Positions 18,502-26,957 of a stretch of 64,000 nt of DNA are shown here, one piece after another. How positions within the stretch are numbered: the first letter of the stretch is position 1; each line of letters opens with the position of its first letter. Origin of the DNA: Phycisphaeraceae bacterium (lineage in GTDB: Bacteria; Planctomycetota; Phycisphaerae; Phycisphaerales; Phycisphaeraceae). The translations under genes and the position numbers were made by a program. The notes under the pieces were generated by a model. The model worked only from the letters and a program-made list of their open reading frames with translations. It ran no database searches and had not been told where the DNA came from. Where the stretch lies: positions 62,001 through 126,000 of the forward strand of contig JAJDCS010000013.1 in NCBI GenBank assembly GCA_029260715.1, in the 5' to 3' direction.

Positions 18502-19998
18502 CTAATTCCTGTCTTGCGGCACCGGGCCGAATACGTCAGGGCCGAAGTTACGGTCCAGCAAAAACCCAAACCCATAAGTCGTGCGGAAGCCGCTGCGGAC
18601 CACCGCCAGAGGCGTTGAGGCGAAGTTGGTCCCGATGTTGATCGTGTCGTTGGGCTTCAGATAAAAGTCCGGCTGGATCCCCTCGAAGATCTCACGCAGG
18701 TTCAGCCGAACGGTCGCCTCTTGGTCGTCGCCCACCCGCCGGATCAGGTCCACCCGCTCGGGGATCGCCGTGGGCGAGAGGTTGCCAGCCGAAAAGATCA
18801 ACTGCTTAAGCGTCAGGTCTTTGTCGCCCGGCAGGGAGTACGTGCCGGGGCGGGAAATCCCACCGCCGATGTAAACATTGCCGATCACCGGCGGCGGCAC
18901 ACGGATGACATCGCCCGGGCGGATCACCGCGTTGTAGCGCATGTCGCCATCGAGAAGCCTGTCGTACGCAATTTCGATAATCCGTTGGGTTACTGGGGGT
19001 GGCGTCGCCGCGCCGGCGTCTGTGCCGGGTTGCTTCGCCGGGCCTTGGGCCGCGGCGGCGCCAGCCGGCGAGTCGACCCGCACCCACCGGCCATTCACGT
19101 GTACCCACTGTGCGGGCTGGTCGAGCATGGTGTCCATGCTATTGTCCAGTGAGGAGGGGACCGCGGCCGGGCCCGTGGGCGCCTGGGGTTTGTCCTCAAA
19201 ATCCCGGTCCACGCTGCTGAGAAGGTCTTCGATCAACTCAACCGGGTCGCGCAGCGAGTCGGTCGGTTGCGATTTTTTCTGGCCGCCGCGGTCGCTGCGC
19301 GGGATCACCTCTTGCGTCTTGGCGGAAAGAGGCGTCTGACGGATCACGAACAGCTTCTTGATCGAACCCGACGCGCCCCTTGCAAGCGCCATCGCGTCCA
19401 GTATCCGGAAATTACTCTTGGGGATGACATACGTGCCAATCGCCGTCCCAGATAGGCGCGGCTCACCGATGACACTGAATGTGTTCTGGCGCCCGTCCTG
19501 CACCACGACGCTTACCATGGCGTCTTTGATCACACCGCGTGCATCGAGGATGCCCACGATCTTGCTTTCCAACTCGCTAGGCGTGGTGCCTTGGGCTTTG
19601 ATACCACCGATCACGGGCAGACGAACCATCCCCAACTCGTCGACCCGCCGCACGAGCACAGACTCAAAATTCGGTGACACAAGCTCGAACACAGTGATGG
19701 CGATAATGTCACCGGGGCCGATCACGTATTCATGAATGACCGGGATCAAGTCCTCAGCCTGCACCGGAGACAGCCCCTCCACGCGGGCTTCAGGCTCGTC
19801 GATGACGTCAAGGCGGTCCAGGATCGGCAGCACCACGGGCGTGCGCTCCCACCGCCCGACGACCGACGGGTTCAGGAAGGAATCGGCTTCGCAACCGACC
19901 AGCAACAGACCCGCTAACAAAACCTTGCCCCACAAGGCCCTTGCGTGCCCGAAAGTGGATTCACACGGCTGACTCGATCGGTTCTTTGTAATACCCAT
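18502..19998 (-). CDS. Wza-like polysaccharide export lipoprotein (SLBB domains)
   Basis: A 498-residue outer-membrane-type lipoprotein with signal KVLLAGLLLVGC (lipobox LVGC). The poly-export domain begins at EYVIGPGDIIAITVFEL. A first SLBB-like region contains FSVIGEPRLSGTAIGTY, and a second has VYIGGGISRPGTYSLPGDKD. Between them is a low-complexity insertion of about 120 residues rich in Pro, Ala and Gln, longer than in typical Wza. Wza-type proteins form the outer-membrane channel for capsule or EPS. It is the first gene of the minus-strand locus, 140 bp ahead of the exosortase, with a long AT-rich region upstream that probably contains the main promoter. Confidence 0.87.
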   Translation of the reverse strand: MGITKNRSSQPCESTFGHARALWGKVLLAGLLLVGCEADSFLNPSVVGRWERTPVVLPILDRLDVIDEPEARVEGLSPVQAEDLIPVIHEYVIGPGDIIAITVFELVSPNFESVLVRRVDELGMVRLPVIGGIKAQGTTPSELESKIVGILDARGVIKDAMVSVVVQDGRQNTFSVIGEPRLSGTAIGTYVIPKSNFRILDAMALARGASGSIKKLFVIRQTPLSAKTQEVIPRSDRGGQKKSQPTDSLRDPVELIEDLLSSVDRDFEDKPQAPTGPAAVPSSLDNSMDTMLDQPAQWVHVNGRWVRVDSPAGAAAAQGPAKQPGTDAGAATPPPVTQRIIEIAYDRLLDGDMRYNAVIRPGDVIRVPPPVIGNVYIGGGISRPGTYSLPGDKDLTLKQLIFSAGNLSPTAIPERVDLIRRVGDDQEATVRLNLREIFEGIQPDFYLKPNDTINIGTNFASTPLAVVRSGFRTTYGFGFLLDRNFGPDVFGPVPQDRN

Positions 19999-20637
19999 AA
20001 AACCCCATTGCTTTGCTTATCTTATCTCAATCCAATCCCCGGGTATGATACGGGCAAGGCTCACGTCTTGTGGCTGCCGTCTATAAAATACTCGATCGTG
20101 CATGAAGGCACGACCAAGCCGCGTTCATACTCCCCTCAACCCATCCGCGTAGCCCAAAACTTTAAAATTGTACACGGATTATAACGGCTTAGATCATTTT
20201 CAGTGATCGTGTACCACCGATACGAGCCGAGATGTGCAAGAGCGGGCGCATGCGAGTGCCCGCGGCACGGAGTTTAATTTGTCATAAAGTGTTTTAAATC
20301 AATTGTTTAATGGATTTTTAGGTCGCTTTTCGCATCGTCTCCCTTGTGTTCATCACAGCCAAACACACAGCGACAGTGTCAGCCGTATGACTTCTTTACG
20401 CACACCGCCTTGCTGTGTGTTCGTGAGCAATACTTATTTAAACCATACCACCCCATTGGGGTCGTGTAACTTGATTGCTGTAAATAAGCCCTAATTGCCC
20501 ATCAACTGCGACCAGCAAAGACGGTTTAACCCACACTTGAATCGCTAAGAACCCTTGTCACAAGCCCAAACCGCCTACCCGATCTTGCCGATCGGATATC
20601 TGTCTTGAGTGCGGTTTCGGGAGGCGGAGCCACGGCC
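19999..20637 (+). other. AT-rich 639-bp intergenic region between divergent EPS and GNAT/kinase genes
   Basis: No convincing gene. It looks richer in A+T than its surroundings and holds several TATAAT-like words (near 20080-20090 and 20175-20185). It also holds an imperfect hairpin around 20253-20274 (GCGGGC ... GCCCGC-type arms) and a small ACCCC-ATT-GGGGT hairpin near 20447-20463. It most likely carries the promoters and regulatory sites of the EPS/exosortase locus (minus) and of the genes from 20638 (plus). No sigma-54 consensus could be defended here. Confidence 0.5.
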
Positions 20638-21243
20638 ATGCCCATTGAAATCAGTGAAATGAGGCCCAGCGATCGGCAGGAAGTGGCACAACTGCTGGAA
20701 ACCTCCGCAAATCCACCGTCAGAGACTTCCCAGCTTCAGAACGCGTCCGAGCCCTCCGGGGACACCCCGCCACCGCCCGCCGCCGACAATCCCATAAAAA
20801 ATCCTATGTTTCGGTGTGATAATGTTTTAAGCTTGGTTGCCCGCGAAGAGGGGCAACTGGTGGGCGTGATTTTGTGCAGGCGTGATGGAATCCAGGGACA
20901 CCTGCACAACGTGACCGTTGCACCGTCACACAAAACCACAGACTTGGATAAAGCGTTAATAGACAAGGCATTAGGAAAGTTAAACGCCAGGGGCAGCAAC
21001 AAAACCCGGATCAAGCTGCCGACCGGACCTGAGCATGCCCCGTTTTGGGACGTTGTTAAGTGGTCGAATATTGAGGAATTAGATGCAGACCCGGTCCGCT
21101 CTTCGGCGGTGACAGAGCGGTTGGCTGCGGGACGCTATGAAGACTCGGATGACCAAAAAGCCGCTGATAGCCCCGCGGAAGCCGCTGCCGACACCGCCGC
21201 GGCTTCTCCTTCTCCAGAGCCTGCCGTTGAACAGGCCGCCTGA
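20638..21243 (+). CDS. GNAT-like acetyltransferase-fold protein, degenerate acetyl-CoA motif
   Basis: A 201-residue protein starting at ATG 20638, with GGGAGGCGG upstream; a TTG at 20605 is an alternative. Residues of about 1-150 follow the GNAT pattern: MRPSDRQEVAQLLE, then a strand with EGQLVGVILCRRDG, then GHLHNVTVAPSHKTTDLD and a helix KALIDKALGKL. The acetyl-CoA loop, normally R/Q-x2-G-x-G/A, is replaced by SHKTTDLDK, so cofactor binding is doubtful. The last 40 residues are an Ala/Pro/Ser-rich tail (SPAEAAADTAAASPSPEPA). It lies just before a histidine kinase and response regulator, in the same direction. A signalling or adaptor role is possible but not shown. Confidence 0.55.
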   Translation: MPIEISEMRPSDRQEVAQLLETSANPPSETSQLQNASEPSGDTPPPPAADNPIKNPMFRCDNVLSLVAREEGQLVGVILCRRDGIQGHLHNVTVAPSHKTTDLDKALIDKALGKLNARGSNKTRIKLPTGPEHAPFWDVVKWSNIEELDADPVRSSAVTERLAAGRYEDSDDQKAADSPAEAAADTAAASPSPEPAVEQAA

Positions 21244-21396
21244 CGACCGCCCCCACTTGATTATCACACGGTTCCCCTGGCGGTTATCGCTTAGCCACGC
21301 TGTTGCCGTGGCGCACCGCCTCGCCGGCTCGCCGTGTTGATTTTCTCCGACACATGTCTTAACCCCGTCGGCGATGGCGTCGATAAAAAGCCGGGG

Positions 21397-22200
21397 ATGT
21401 CGCTTCCAAACAACAACACACCTCGTCCAACTGTTGATCCAGCCGCACACCCCGGCTCCATGCAAGCCGGGCAGCAGATGGCGGCCTCGGCGCGGGTCGT
21501 GCACGAATTGTCGAACCTTCTCGACGGCAGCCTGCGGAATGTGGAGTTGGTGATTTCAAATCTGCAATCAACCGCCCCGCAAGAGGCCGTTGACCCGCCG
21601 CTTCAGGGCTCTGCCGACGATCGCGAGGTTGAACGGCTGTTGGTGGCTAACCAGGCGATGCGGCAGATGGCTTCGTTGCTTCGCCGGTGGATGCACTCTC
21701 ACAGCGACGGTGCGCCCTTGTACGACACCCAGCAGCACCTCGACCAAGCCGTTTTGCTCGCCGCCAGGCTGCTTCGCCCCGCCGCTGCCAAGCTCGGCGT
21801 TGAAATCAGCGTGTCGCTGCCCGACTTCGCCGGGCAACTCCCCGCGGGGCCGGCTTACACGATTGTCTCCAACGCGCTACGCAACAGCATCCAGGCCATC
21901 GCCGACACGCCAAAGTCAAAGCCACACAGCCGCATCGATGTCACTGTCAAGATCGACGCCGGGTTTATTGAGCTGTGCATCCAAGACGAAGGCCCCGGGC
22001 TGGATGCGGCCATCATCGACGAGCAAGGCGAGTTGTGTTTCGGGCAGACCACCAAGCCGCACGGGCACGGCATCGGCTTGGCCATGATCCGTGAGATTGT
22101 TCACGGCATGGGTGGGGCCTTGCACCTAAGCAACCGTTCGCCACGCGGTGCCCGCCTCGTGGTGCGTTACCCATTGAACCAGACTCGGGAGCAACAGTAG
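21397..22200 (+). CDS. Soluble histidine kinase (NtrB-like core)
   Basis: About 267 residues. The H-box reads ARVVHELSNLLDGSLRN, with the phospho-accepting His in HELSN like the HELNN of NtrB kinases. An N-box (AYTIVSNALRNSIQAIAD), G1 (DEGPGLD) and G2 (GHGIGLAMIREIV) complete the HATPase_c domain. There is no membrane segment and only about 35 residues before the H-box, so no sensor domain is present; the signal must come from a partner protein. The start is uncertain: ATG 21397 is used, and GTG 21334 would add 21 residues. It is 59 bp upstream of an NtrC-type regulator, its evident partner. Confidence 0.85.
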   Translation: MSLPNNNTPRPTVDPAAHPGSMQAGQQMAASARVVHELSNLLDGSLRNVELVISNLQSTAPQEAVDPPLQGSADDREVERLLVANQAMRQMASLLRRWMHSHSDGAPLYDTQQHLDQAVLLAARLLRPAAAKLGVEISVSLPDFAGQLPAGPAYTIVSNALRNSIQAIADTPKSKPHSRIDVTVKIDAGFIELCIQDEGPGLDAAIIDEQGELCFGQTTKPHGHGIGLAMIREIVHGMGGALHLSNRSPRGARLVVRYPLNQTREQQ

Positions 22201-22259
22201 CCCGGTGTGCCGGAGTGCGTCGTCAACTAGAGATAAAGACGACCGCGAACAAAGCTGTT

Positions 22260-23711
22260 ATGGCCGACCCTTCACGCATCCTGATTGTTGACGACGACCC
22301 CATCGTGGCCGAGAGCCTCGGTGAGTTCCTGTCCAACGAGGGCTACGCCACCGCCACCGCCTGCGACGGTGTCGAGGCGATGGATGTGCTCAACCACGCC
22401 AAGAGCAACGGCTCAGCCGGCACCGCCGAAGGGTTTTCGCTGGTCGTCACCGATCTGAACATGCCACGGTGCGACGGCATGCAACTGATCCGCGACGTCC
22501 GCAAGACGCACCCGTCGGTGGCGGTGATCGTGGTCACGGGATTCGGCAAGATCGAATCCGCTGTGGAGGCGATCAAACAGGGCGCGGTGGACTACCTGAC
22601 CAAGCCCGTGGTTGACGACGAGTTGCGCATCGCCGTGAACAAAGCGATTCAGCAGCACGTGCTGTTAGCCGAGAACCAATCGCTCAAGAACCAGTTGGCT
22701 GAGCGGTTCGGCATGGGCAACATCATCGGCGCCGACTACCGCATGCAGAAGGTTTACGACCTGATCGAAGCGGTGGCTGAGAGCAAGACGACGGTGTTGA
22801 TCGAGGGCGAAAGCGGCACGGGCAAGTCCATGGTCGCCCACGCCATCCACACGCGTAGCCCCCGGCGCGCCGGGCCGTTCATCACTTTTTCTTGTGGGGC
22901 CATCCCCGAGACACTGCTCGAAAGCGAGCTGTTCGGTCACGTCAAGGGCGCCTTCACCGGCGCCGACCAGGACAAGCCCGGCAAGTGCCTGGCTGCCAAC
23001 GGCGGCACGCTGTTCATCGACGAGATCAACAGCGCCACGCCCATGCTCCAGCTCAAGCTTTTGCGTGTGCTCCAAGAGAAGAAGTTTGAGCCTGTGGGCT
23101 CGCACCAGACCGTCAGCGTGGACGTTCGGTTCGTGTTGGCCACGAACCAGACGCTGGCCCAGTTGGTCAAGGACGGCCAGTTCCGCGAAGACTTGTACTA
23201 CCGGATCAACGTGGTGAACATCAAGCTGCCGCCGCTGCGCGACCGGATCGCCGACATCCCGCTTTTGGTCGAGGCGTTTTTAACCAAATACGCCAAGGAG
23301 ACGGGCAAGGACCGCTCGATCACCGAAGACGCGTTGGTGGCGCTTGGCCGGTCACGCTGGCCCGGGAACGTGCGCGAGTTGGAGAACGCGATCGAGCGAG
23401 CGGTGGTGCTTAGCAAGCGCCCCGTGATCGGCGTCGAAGACCTGCCCGAATCGGTTCGCAGCACCAAAGGCCCGTCAAGCCCCGCGGACAATGACGGTGA
23501 CACCGCGACCAACGCGGCCATCCCCGCGCTGGAGGGCGGGTGGAACCCCACGCCGCTGACTCAAGCCATGGAAACCCCCGAGCGGCTGATCCTTGAAGCC
23601 GCCCTGCAAGCCAACAACTGGAATCGCCAAGAAACCGCCCGCCAACTCGATATCAACCGCACCACGCTCTACAAGAAGATTAAGCACTTCAAGCTCGACG
23701 AGCCGCGGTAG
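22260..23711 (+). CDS. Sigma-54-dependent response regulator, NtrC family
   Basis: A 483-residue regulator in three parts. The receiver domain has the acidic pair VDDDP, phospho-acceptor Asp65 (VTDLNMPRCDGM) and Lys in YLTKPV. The AAA+ domain has Walker A GESGTGKS (183-190), the sigma-54 contact loop GAFTGA (230-235), Walker B GGTLFIDEI and the arginine-finger region RFREDLYYR-like FREDLYYRINV. A Fis-type helix-turn-helix lies at the end (RQETARQLDINRTTLYKKI). The intact GAFTGA loop means it can activate sigma-54 RNA polymerase. Partner kinase is upstream. The PEP-CTERM/exosortase systems of other bacteria use a comparable kinase/regulator pair (PrsK/PrsR), so control of the neighbouring EPS locus is a reasonable inference. 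A consensus sigma-54 promoter occurs at 32.6 kb. Confidence 0.93.
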   Translation: MADPSRILIVDDDPIVAESLGEFLSNEGYATATACDGVEAMDVLNHAKSNGSAGTAEGFSLVVTDLNMPRCDGMQLIRDVRKTHPSVAVIVVTGFGKIESAVEAIKQGAVDYLTKPVVDDELRIAVNKAIQQHVLLAENQSLKNQLAERFGMGNIIGADYRMQKVYDLIEAVAESKTTVLIEGESGTGKSMVAHAIHTRSPRRAGPFITFSCGAIPETLLESELFGHVKGAFTGADQDKPGKCLAANGGTLFIDEINSATPMLQLKLLRVLQEKKFEPVGSHQTVSVDVRFVLATNQTLAQLVKDGQFREDLYYRINVVNIKLPPLRDRIADIPLLVEAFLTKYAKETGKDRSITEDALVALGRSRWPGNVRELENAIERAVVLSKRPVIGVEDLPESVRSTKGPSSPADNDGDTATNAAIPALEGGWNPTPLTQAMETPERLILEAALQANNWNRQETARQLDINRTTLYKKIKHFKLDEPR

Positions 23712-23783
23712 CGCGTGAGAAGGCCGCTGTGCGAGAAACGCGGTCGGCCTATTGAACACAGGTATTCACGAACGTTCATTTTG

Positions 23784-23791
23784 TCAGACGG
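23784..23791. repeat. Left 8-bp target-site duplication (TCAGACGG)
   Basis: Directly abuts the left end of the MITE-like element and is repeated at its right end. Confidence 0.75.
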
Positions 23792-23921
23792 GGCTCTGTT
23801 GAAACCCTTCACGCAAAGGGTGGCACGGCTTGCTCGTCAAGCCGTGTTTGCGAACCACCAAGTCAGAAACACTGGTTGCAAGCAACCAGTGGCACCCTGG
23901 TTCGGGGGTTTCAACAGAGCA
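23792..23921 (+). mobile_element. 130-bp MITE-like element with terminal inverted repeats and 8-bp target duplication
   Basis: Terminal inverted repeats GCTCTGTTGAAACCC at 23793-23807 and its exact complement at 23906-23920 bound a non-coding insert. The octamer TCAGACGG lies directly outside both ends (23784-23791 and 23922-23929), as expected for a target-site duplication. Inside are two perfect hairpins: CACGGCTTG/CAAGCCGTG (23824-23846, 5-base loop) and CACTGGTTGC/GCAACCAGTG (23870-23891). No transposase is present, so it would depend on an element elsewhere in the genome. It has replaced the last codons of mutM. Confidence 0.8.
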
Positions 23922-24786
23922 TCAGACGGCTTAACGGCTGACAACGCAGGCAGCAGACAGTTGTCCGCCCCGCGACCAACAGCGAAACGAGTTCCCCGCT
24001 ACAGACCGCGCAAGGCCGGCCTTGTCTGCCGTAGACGCGGTGCTGAGTTTGGAATTGTCCCGGCGCGCCGGCGGCGTCTTGATAGTCTCGCAGTGTTGAG
24101 CCGCCGGTTCTGATCGCACGCGCTAGCAGCGACCGCATCCGCCGCACCAGCCGCTGCGTTGTTTCAAACCCCAACCCGTTGCCGGGTGTTAAGGGGTGTA
24201 GCCCGCAGGTGAACAGCAGCTCATCTACATAGATATTTCCCAAGCCTGCGACGACGTGCTGATCCAGCAACGCCGACTTGATCGGGCGGTGGGTGTGCTT
24301 GAGCTTGTGGTGTAGTTGCGTGGGCGTGGCGCGTAGCGCGTCGGGCCCGAGCACGCCCCAGCGGTGTTCCAATAGCGCCGCTTTGCTGTCGAAAGCCCAC
24401 AAGCCACCGAAACGACGCGGGTCGCGGAACTGCACGCGGCTGGCGTCGTCCAGCCGCCAGATGACGTGGGTGTGTTTGTCCTGAGCGTGGGGCGTATTCT
24501 TGGCATCGCCCGCCACGTGGCGCAGCGTCCCGCTCATGCCTAGGTGGATGCACACGCACGGGCCGCCCCCGGAAGTGTGTGTGTGATCACGGGCGCCGGC
24601 GCACAGGGCCATCTGCTTGCCGTGTCGCTCGATGCCCGTCACCACCATGCCCCGCAGCAGGCGCGCCGGTTTCGCTGAGCCGTGCACCACGCTGCGTCGA
24701 TTCACCGTCACATCCACGACCCTGCGGCCGACCAATCGCCCCGCCAGCGACCTGCAAACACTCTCGACTTCGGGTAGCTCCGGCAT
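23911..24786 (-). CDS. mutM: Formamidopyrimidine-DNA glycosylase (Fpg/MutM), 3' end rewritten by a MITE
   Basis: A 291-residue base-excision repair glycosylase/AP lyase for oxidised purines. The start at 24786 gives MPELPEVE, whose second residue is the catalytic N-terminal proline after Met removal and whose third is the catalytic Glu. The frame is open further upstream but that would hide the proline. Other motifs are the conserved Lys in RHGKQM, LLDQHVVAGLGNIYVDELLF, HPLTPG and RTGGSTLRDY. The zinc finger CAVC ... CLRC is at the C-terminus. The last residues (MLC-stop) are encoded by the target duplication and inverted repeat of an inserted MITE. Without it the frame would end Leu-Thr-Lys-stop. 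The zinc finger is intact, so activity should remain. Confidence 0.95.
   Translation of the reverse strand: MPELPEVESVCRSLAGRLVGRRVVDVTVNRRSVVHGSAKPARLLRGMVVTGIERHGKQMALCAGARDHTHTSGGGPCVCIHLGMSGTLRHVAGDAKNTPHAQDKHTHVIWRLDDASRVQFRDPRRFGGLWAFDSKAALLEHRWGVLGPDALRATPTQLHHKLKHTHRPIKSALLDQHVVAGLGNIYVDELLFTCGLHPLTPGNGLGFETTQRLVRRMRSLLARAIRTGGSTLRDYQDAAGAPGQFQTQHRVYGRQGRPCAVCSGELVSLLVAGRTTVCCLRCQPLSRLMLC
23922..23929. repeat. Right 8-bp target-site duplication (TCAGACGG)
   Basis: Exact copy of the left octamer; it lies inside the mutM coding sequence, four to six codons before the present stop. Confidence 0.75.
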
Positions 24787-24810
24787 GGAGCGCGATTGTA
24801 TCGCCGGGGC

Positions 24811-24819
24811 TGCTATACT
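24811..24819 (+). promoter_or_regulatory. Extended -10 promoter for the moxR operon
   Basis: TGC-TATACT is an extended -10 element in the 70-bp gap between divergent mutM and moxR. Transcription would start near 24826. An AAAAAGGAA ribosome-binding site lies before the ATG at 24857. Confidence 0.5.
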
Positions 24820-24856
24820 TCTGCTTAATAGACAATAAAAAGGAACCGGGTGATCC

Positions 24857-25951
<1,095 letters not shown>

Positions 25952-25997
25952 TGCCCGCGTTGTCAGCTTGCTGTTCTAAACCCCGCGCGATCACGAC

Positions 25998-26957
25998 ATG
26001 CCAGCCGCTCACGCCACTTATCTCGACCCGCACACACTCGCGGCGATCGATTCGCTTGAACTGCGTGCGCGCATGATCGTCGAGGGGCTTATGGCCGGCA
26101 TGCACCGGTCGCCCTATCACGGGTTTAGCGTCGAGTTCGCCCAGCACCGCCCCTACGCGCCCGGCGACGACCTGCGCCACTTAGACTGGAAAGTCTACGG
26201 CCGGGCCGACAAGCTCTACCTCAAGCAATACCAGCAGGAGACGAACCTCGATTTGGTGATCCTGGTCGACGCGTCGGGGTCGATGGCGTATGGCTCGGAT
26301 GCGCCGCGTCGCGGCAAGCCCTGGACCAAGTACGACCACGCGGCCACGCTCGCCGCGGCCTTGTCGCACCTGGCGCTGCACCAGCAGGACCGCGTCGGGC
26401 TGACCCTGTTTGCCCGGCAGGTGCTCGACACCACGCGCGCTTCCAACGCGCAGGGGCACTGGCAGGCGATTGTGAACGCCTTGGCGTCGCGGGCGCCAAG
26501 CCTAAAGACGGATGAGCAAGACGGCGCCGACCGCGGCACCGATCTGGCCAGGCTGTTCGATCAGATCCTCGCCAAGCTTACTCAGCGCAGCCTCATCGTT
26601 TTGATCAGCGACTTGTTTGAAGACGCCGACGCCTTGCAGCGCGGGCTGGCGCGCGTGCAGTTCAACCGCCACGATCTGATTATCTTGCAGGTGCTCGACC
26701 ACGCGGAGATCACTTTCCCGTTCCGCGACCCGTCTCGTTTTGTCGGCCTAGAAGGTGAGCTGCCGGTCGGGCTGGACCCGCCGGCCTGGCGAGACGCCTA
26801 CCTCGACAGCCTCCAGGCCCATCAGCGCGGCGTCGAGCGGATCGCGCGCCGGTTTCGGTTCGACCACCTGTTGTTGGACTCCTCGGAGTCGCTCGGCGGG
26901 CCGTTGGGTCGTTTCCTGGCCTACCGCGCGGCTGTGGCGCGCAGGGGGAATAAGTAG
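25998..26957 (+). CDS. DUF58 protein with VWA-like fold
   Basis: 319 residues. The DUF58 signature HRPYAPGDDLRHLDWKVYGR is followed by LYLKQYQQETNLDLVILVDASGSM, whose DASGS is a complete MIDAS metal site. The rest continues as a Rossmann-like VWA fold (QDRVGLTLFA, SLIVLISDLFED). DUF58 proteins are standard MoxR partners. It lies 46 bp after moxR, and the next gene starts at the base after its stop. No TM segment, so it is probably cytoplasmic or membrane-peripheral. Confidence 0.92.
   Translation: MPAAHATYLDPHTLAAIDSLELRARMIVEGLMAGMHRSPYHGFSVEFAQHRPYAPGDDLRHLDWKVYGRADKLYLKQYQQETNLDLVILVDASGSMAYGSDAPRRGKPWTKYDHAATLAAALSHLALHQQDRVGLTLFARQVLDTTRASNAQGHWQAIVNALASRAPSLKTDEQDGADRGTDLARLFDQILAKLTQRSLIVLISDLFEDADALQRGLARVQFNRHDLIILQVLDHAEITFPFRDPSRFVGLEGELPVGLDPPAWRDAYLDSLQAHQRGVERIARRFRFDHLLLDSSESLGGPLGRFLAYRAAVARRGNK

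Noticed and set aside
20253-20274. Possible sigma-54 site upstream of the exporter gene (GC...CCC on the minus strand)
   Set aside because: Spacing between the GC and CC elements is off by one and most consensus bases are missing.
19945-20494. Two small plus-strand frames in the EPS/GNAT intergenic region
   Set aside because: Unusual composition, no start signals and no similarity to any fold; the region looks regulatory.
22260-23711. Designating the NtrC-like regulator as PrsR
   Set aside because: The architecture fits many NtrC-family regulators and no PEP-CTERM-specific feature is visible.
23821-23836. TGGCAC followed by TTGC inside the MITE as a sigma-54 promoter
   Set aside because: The spacer is three bases rather than five, so it is not functional by the consensus.
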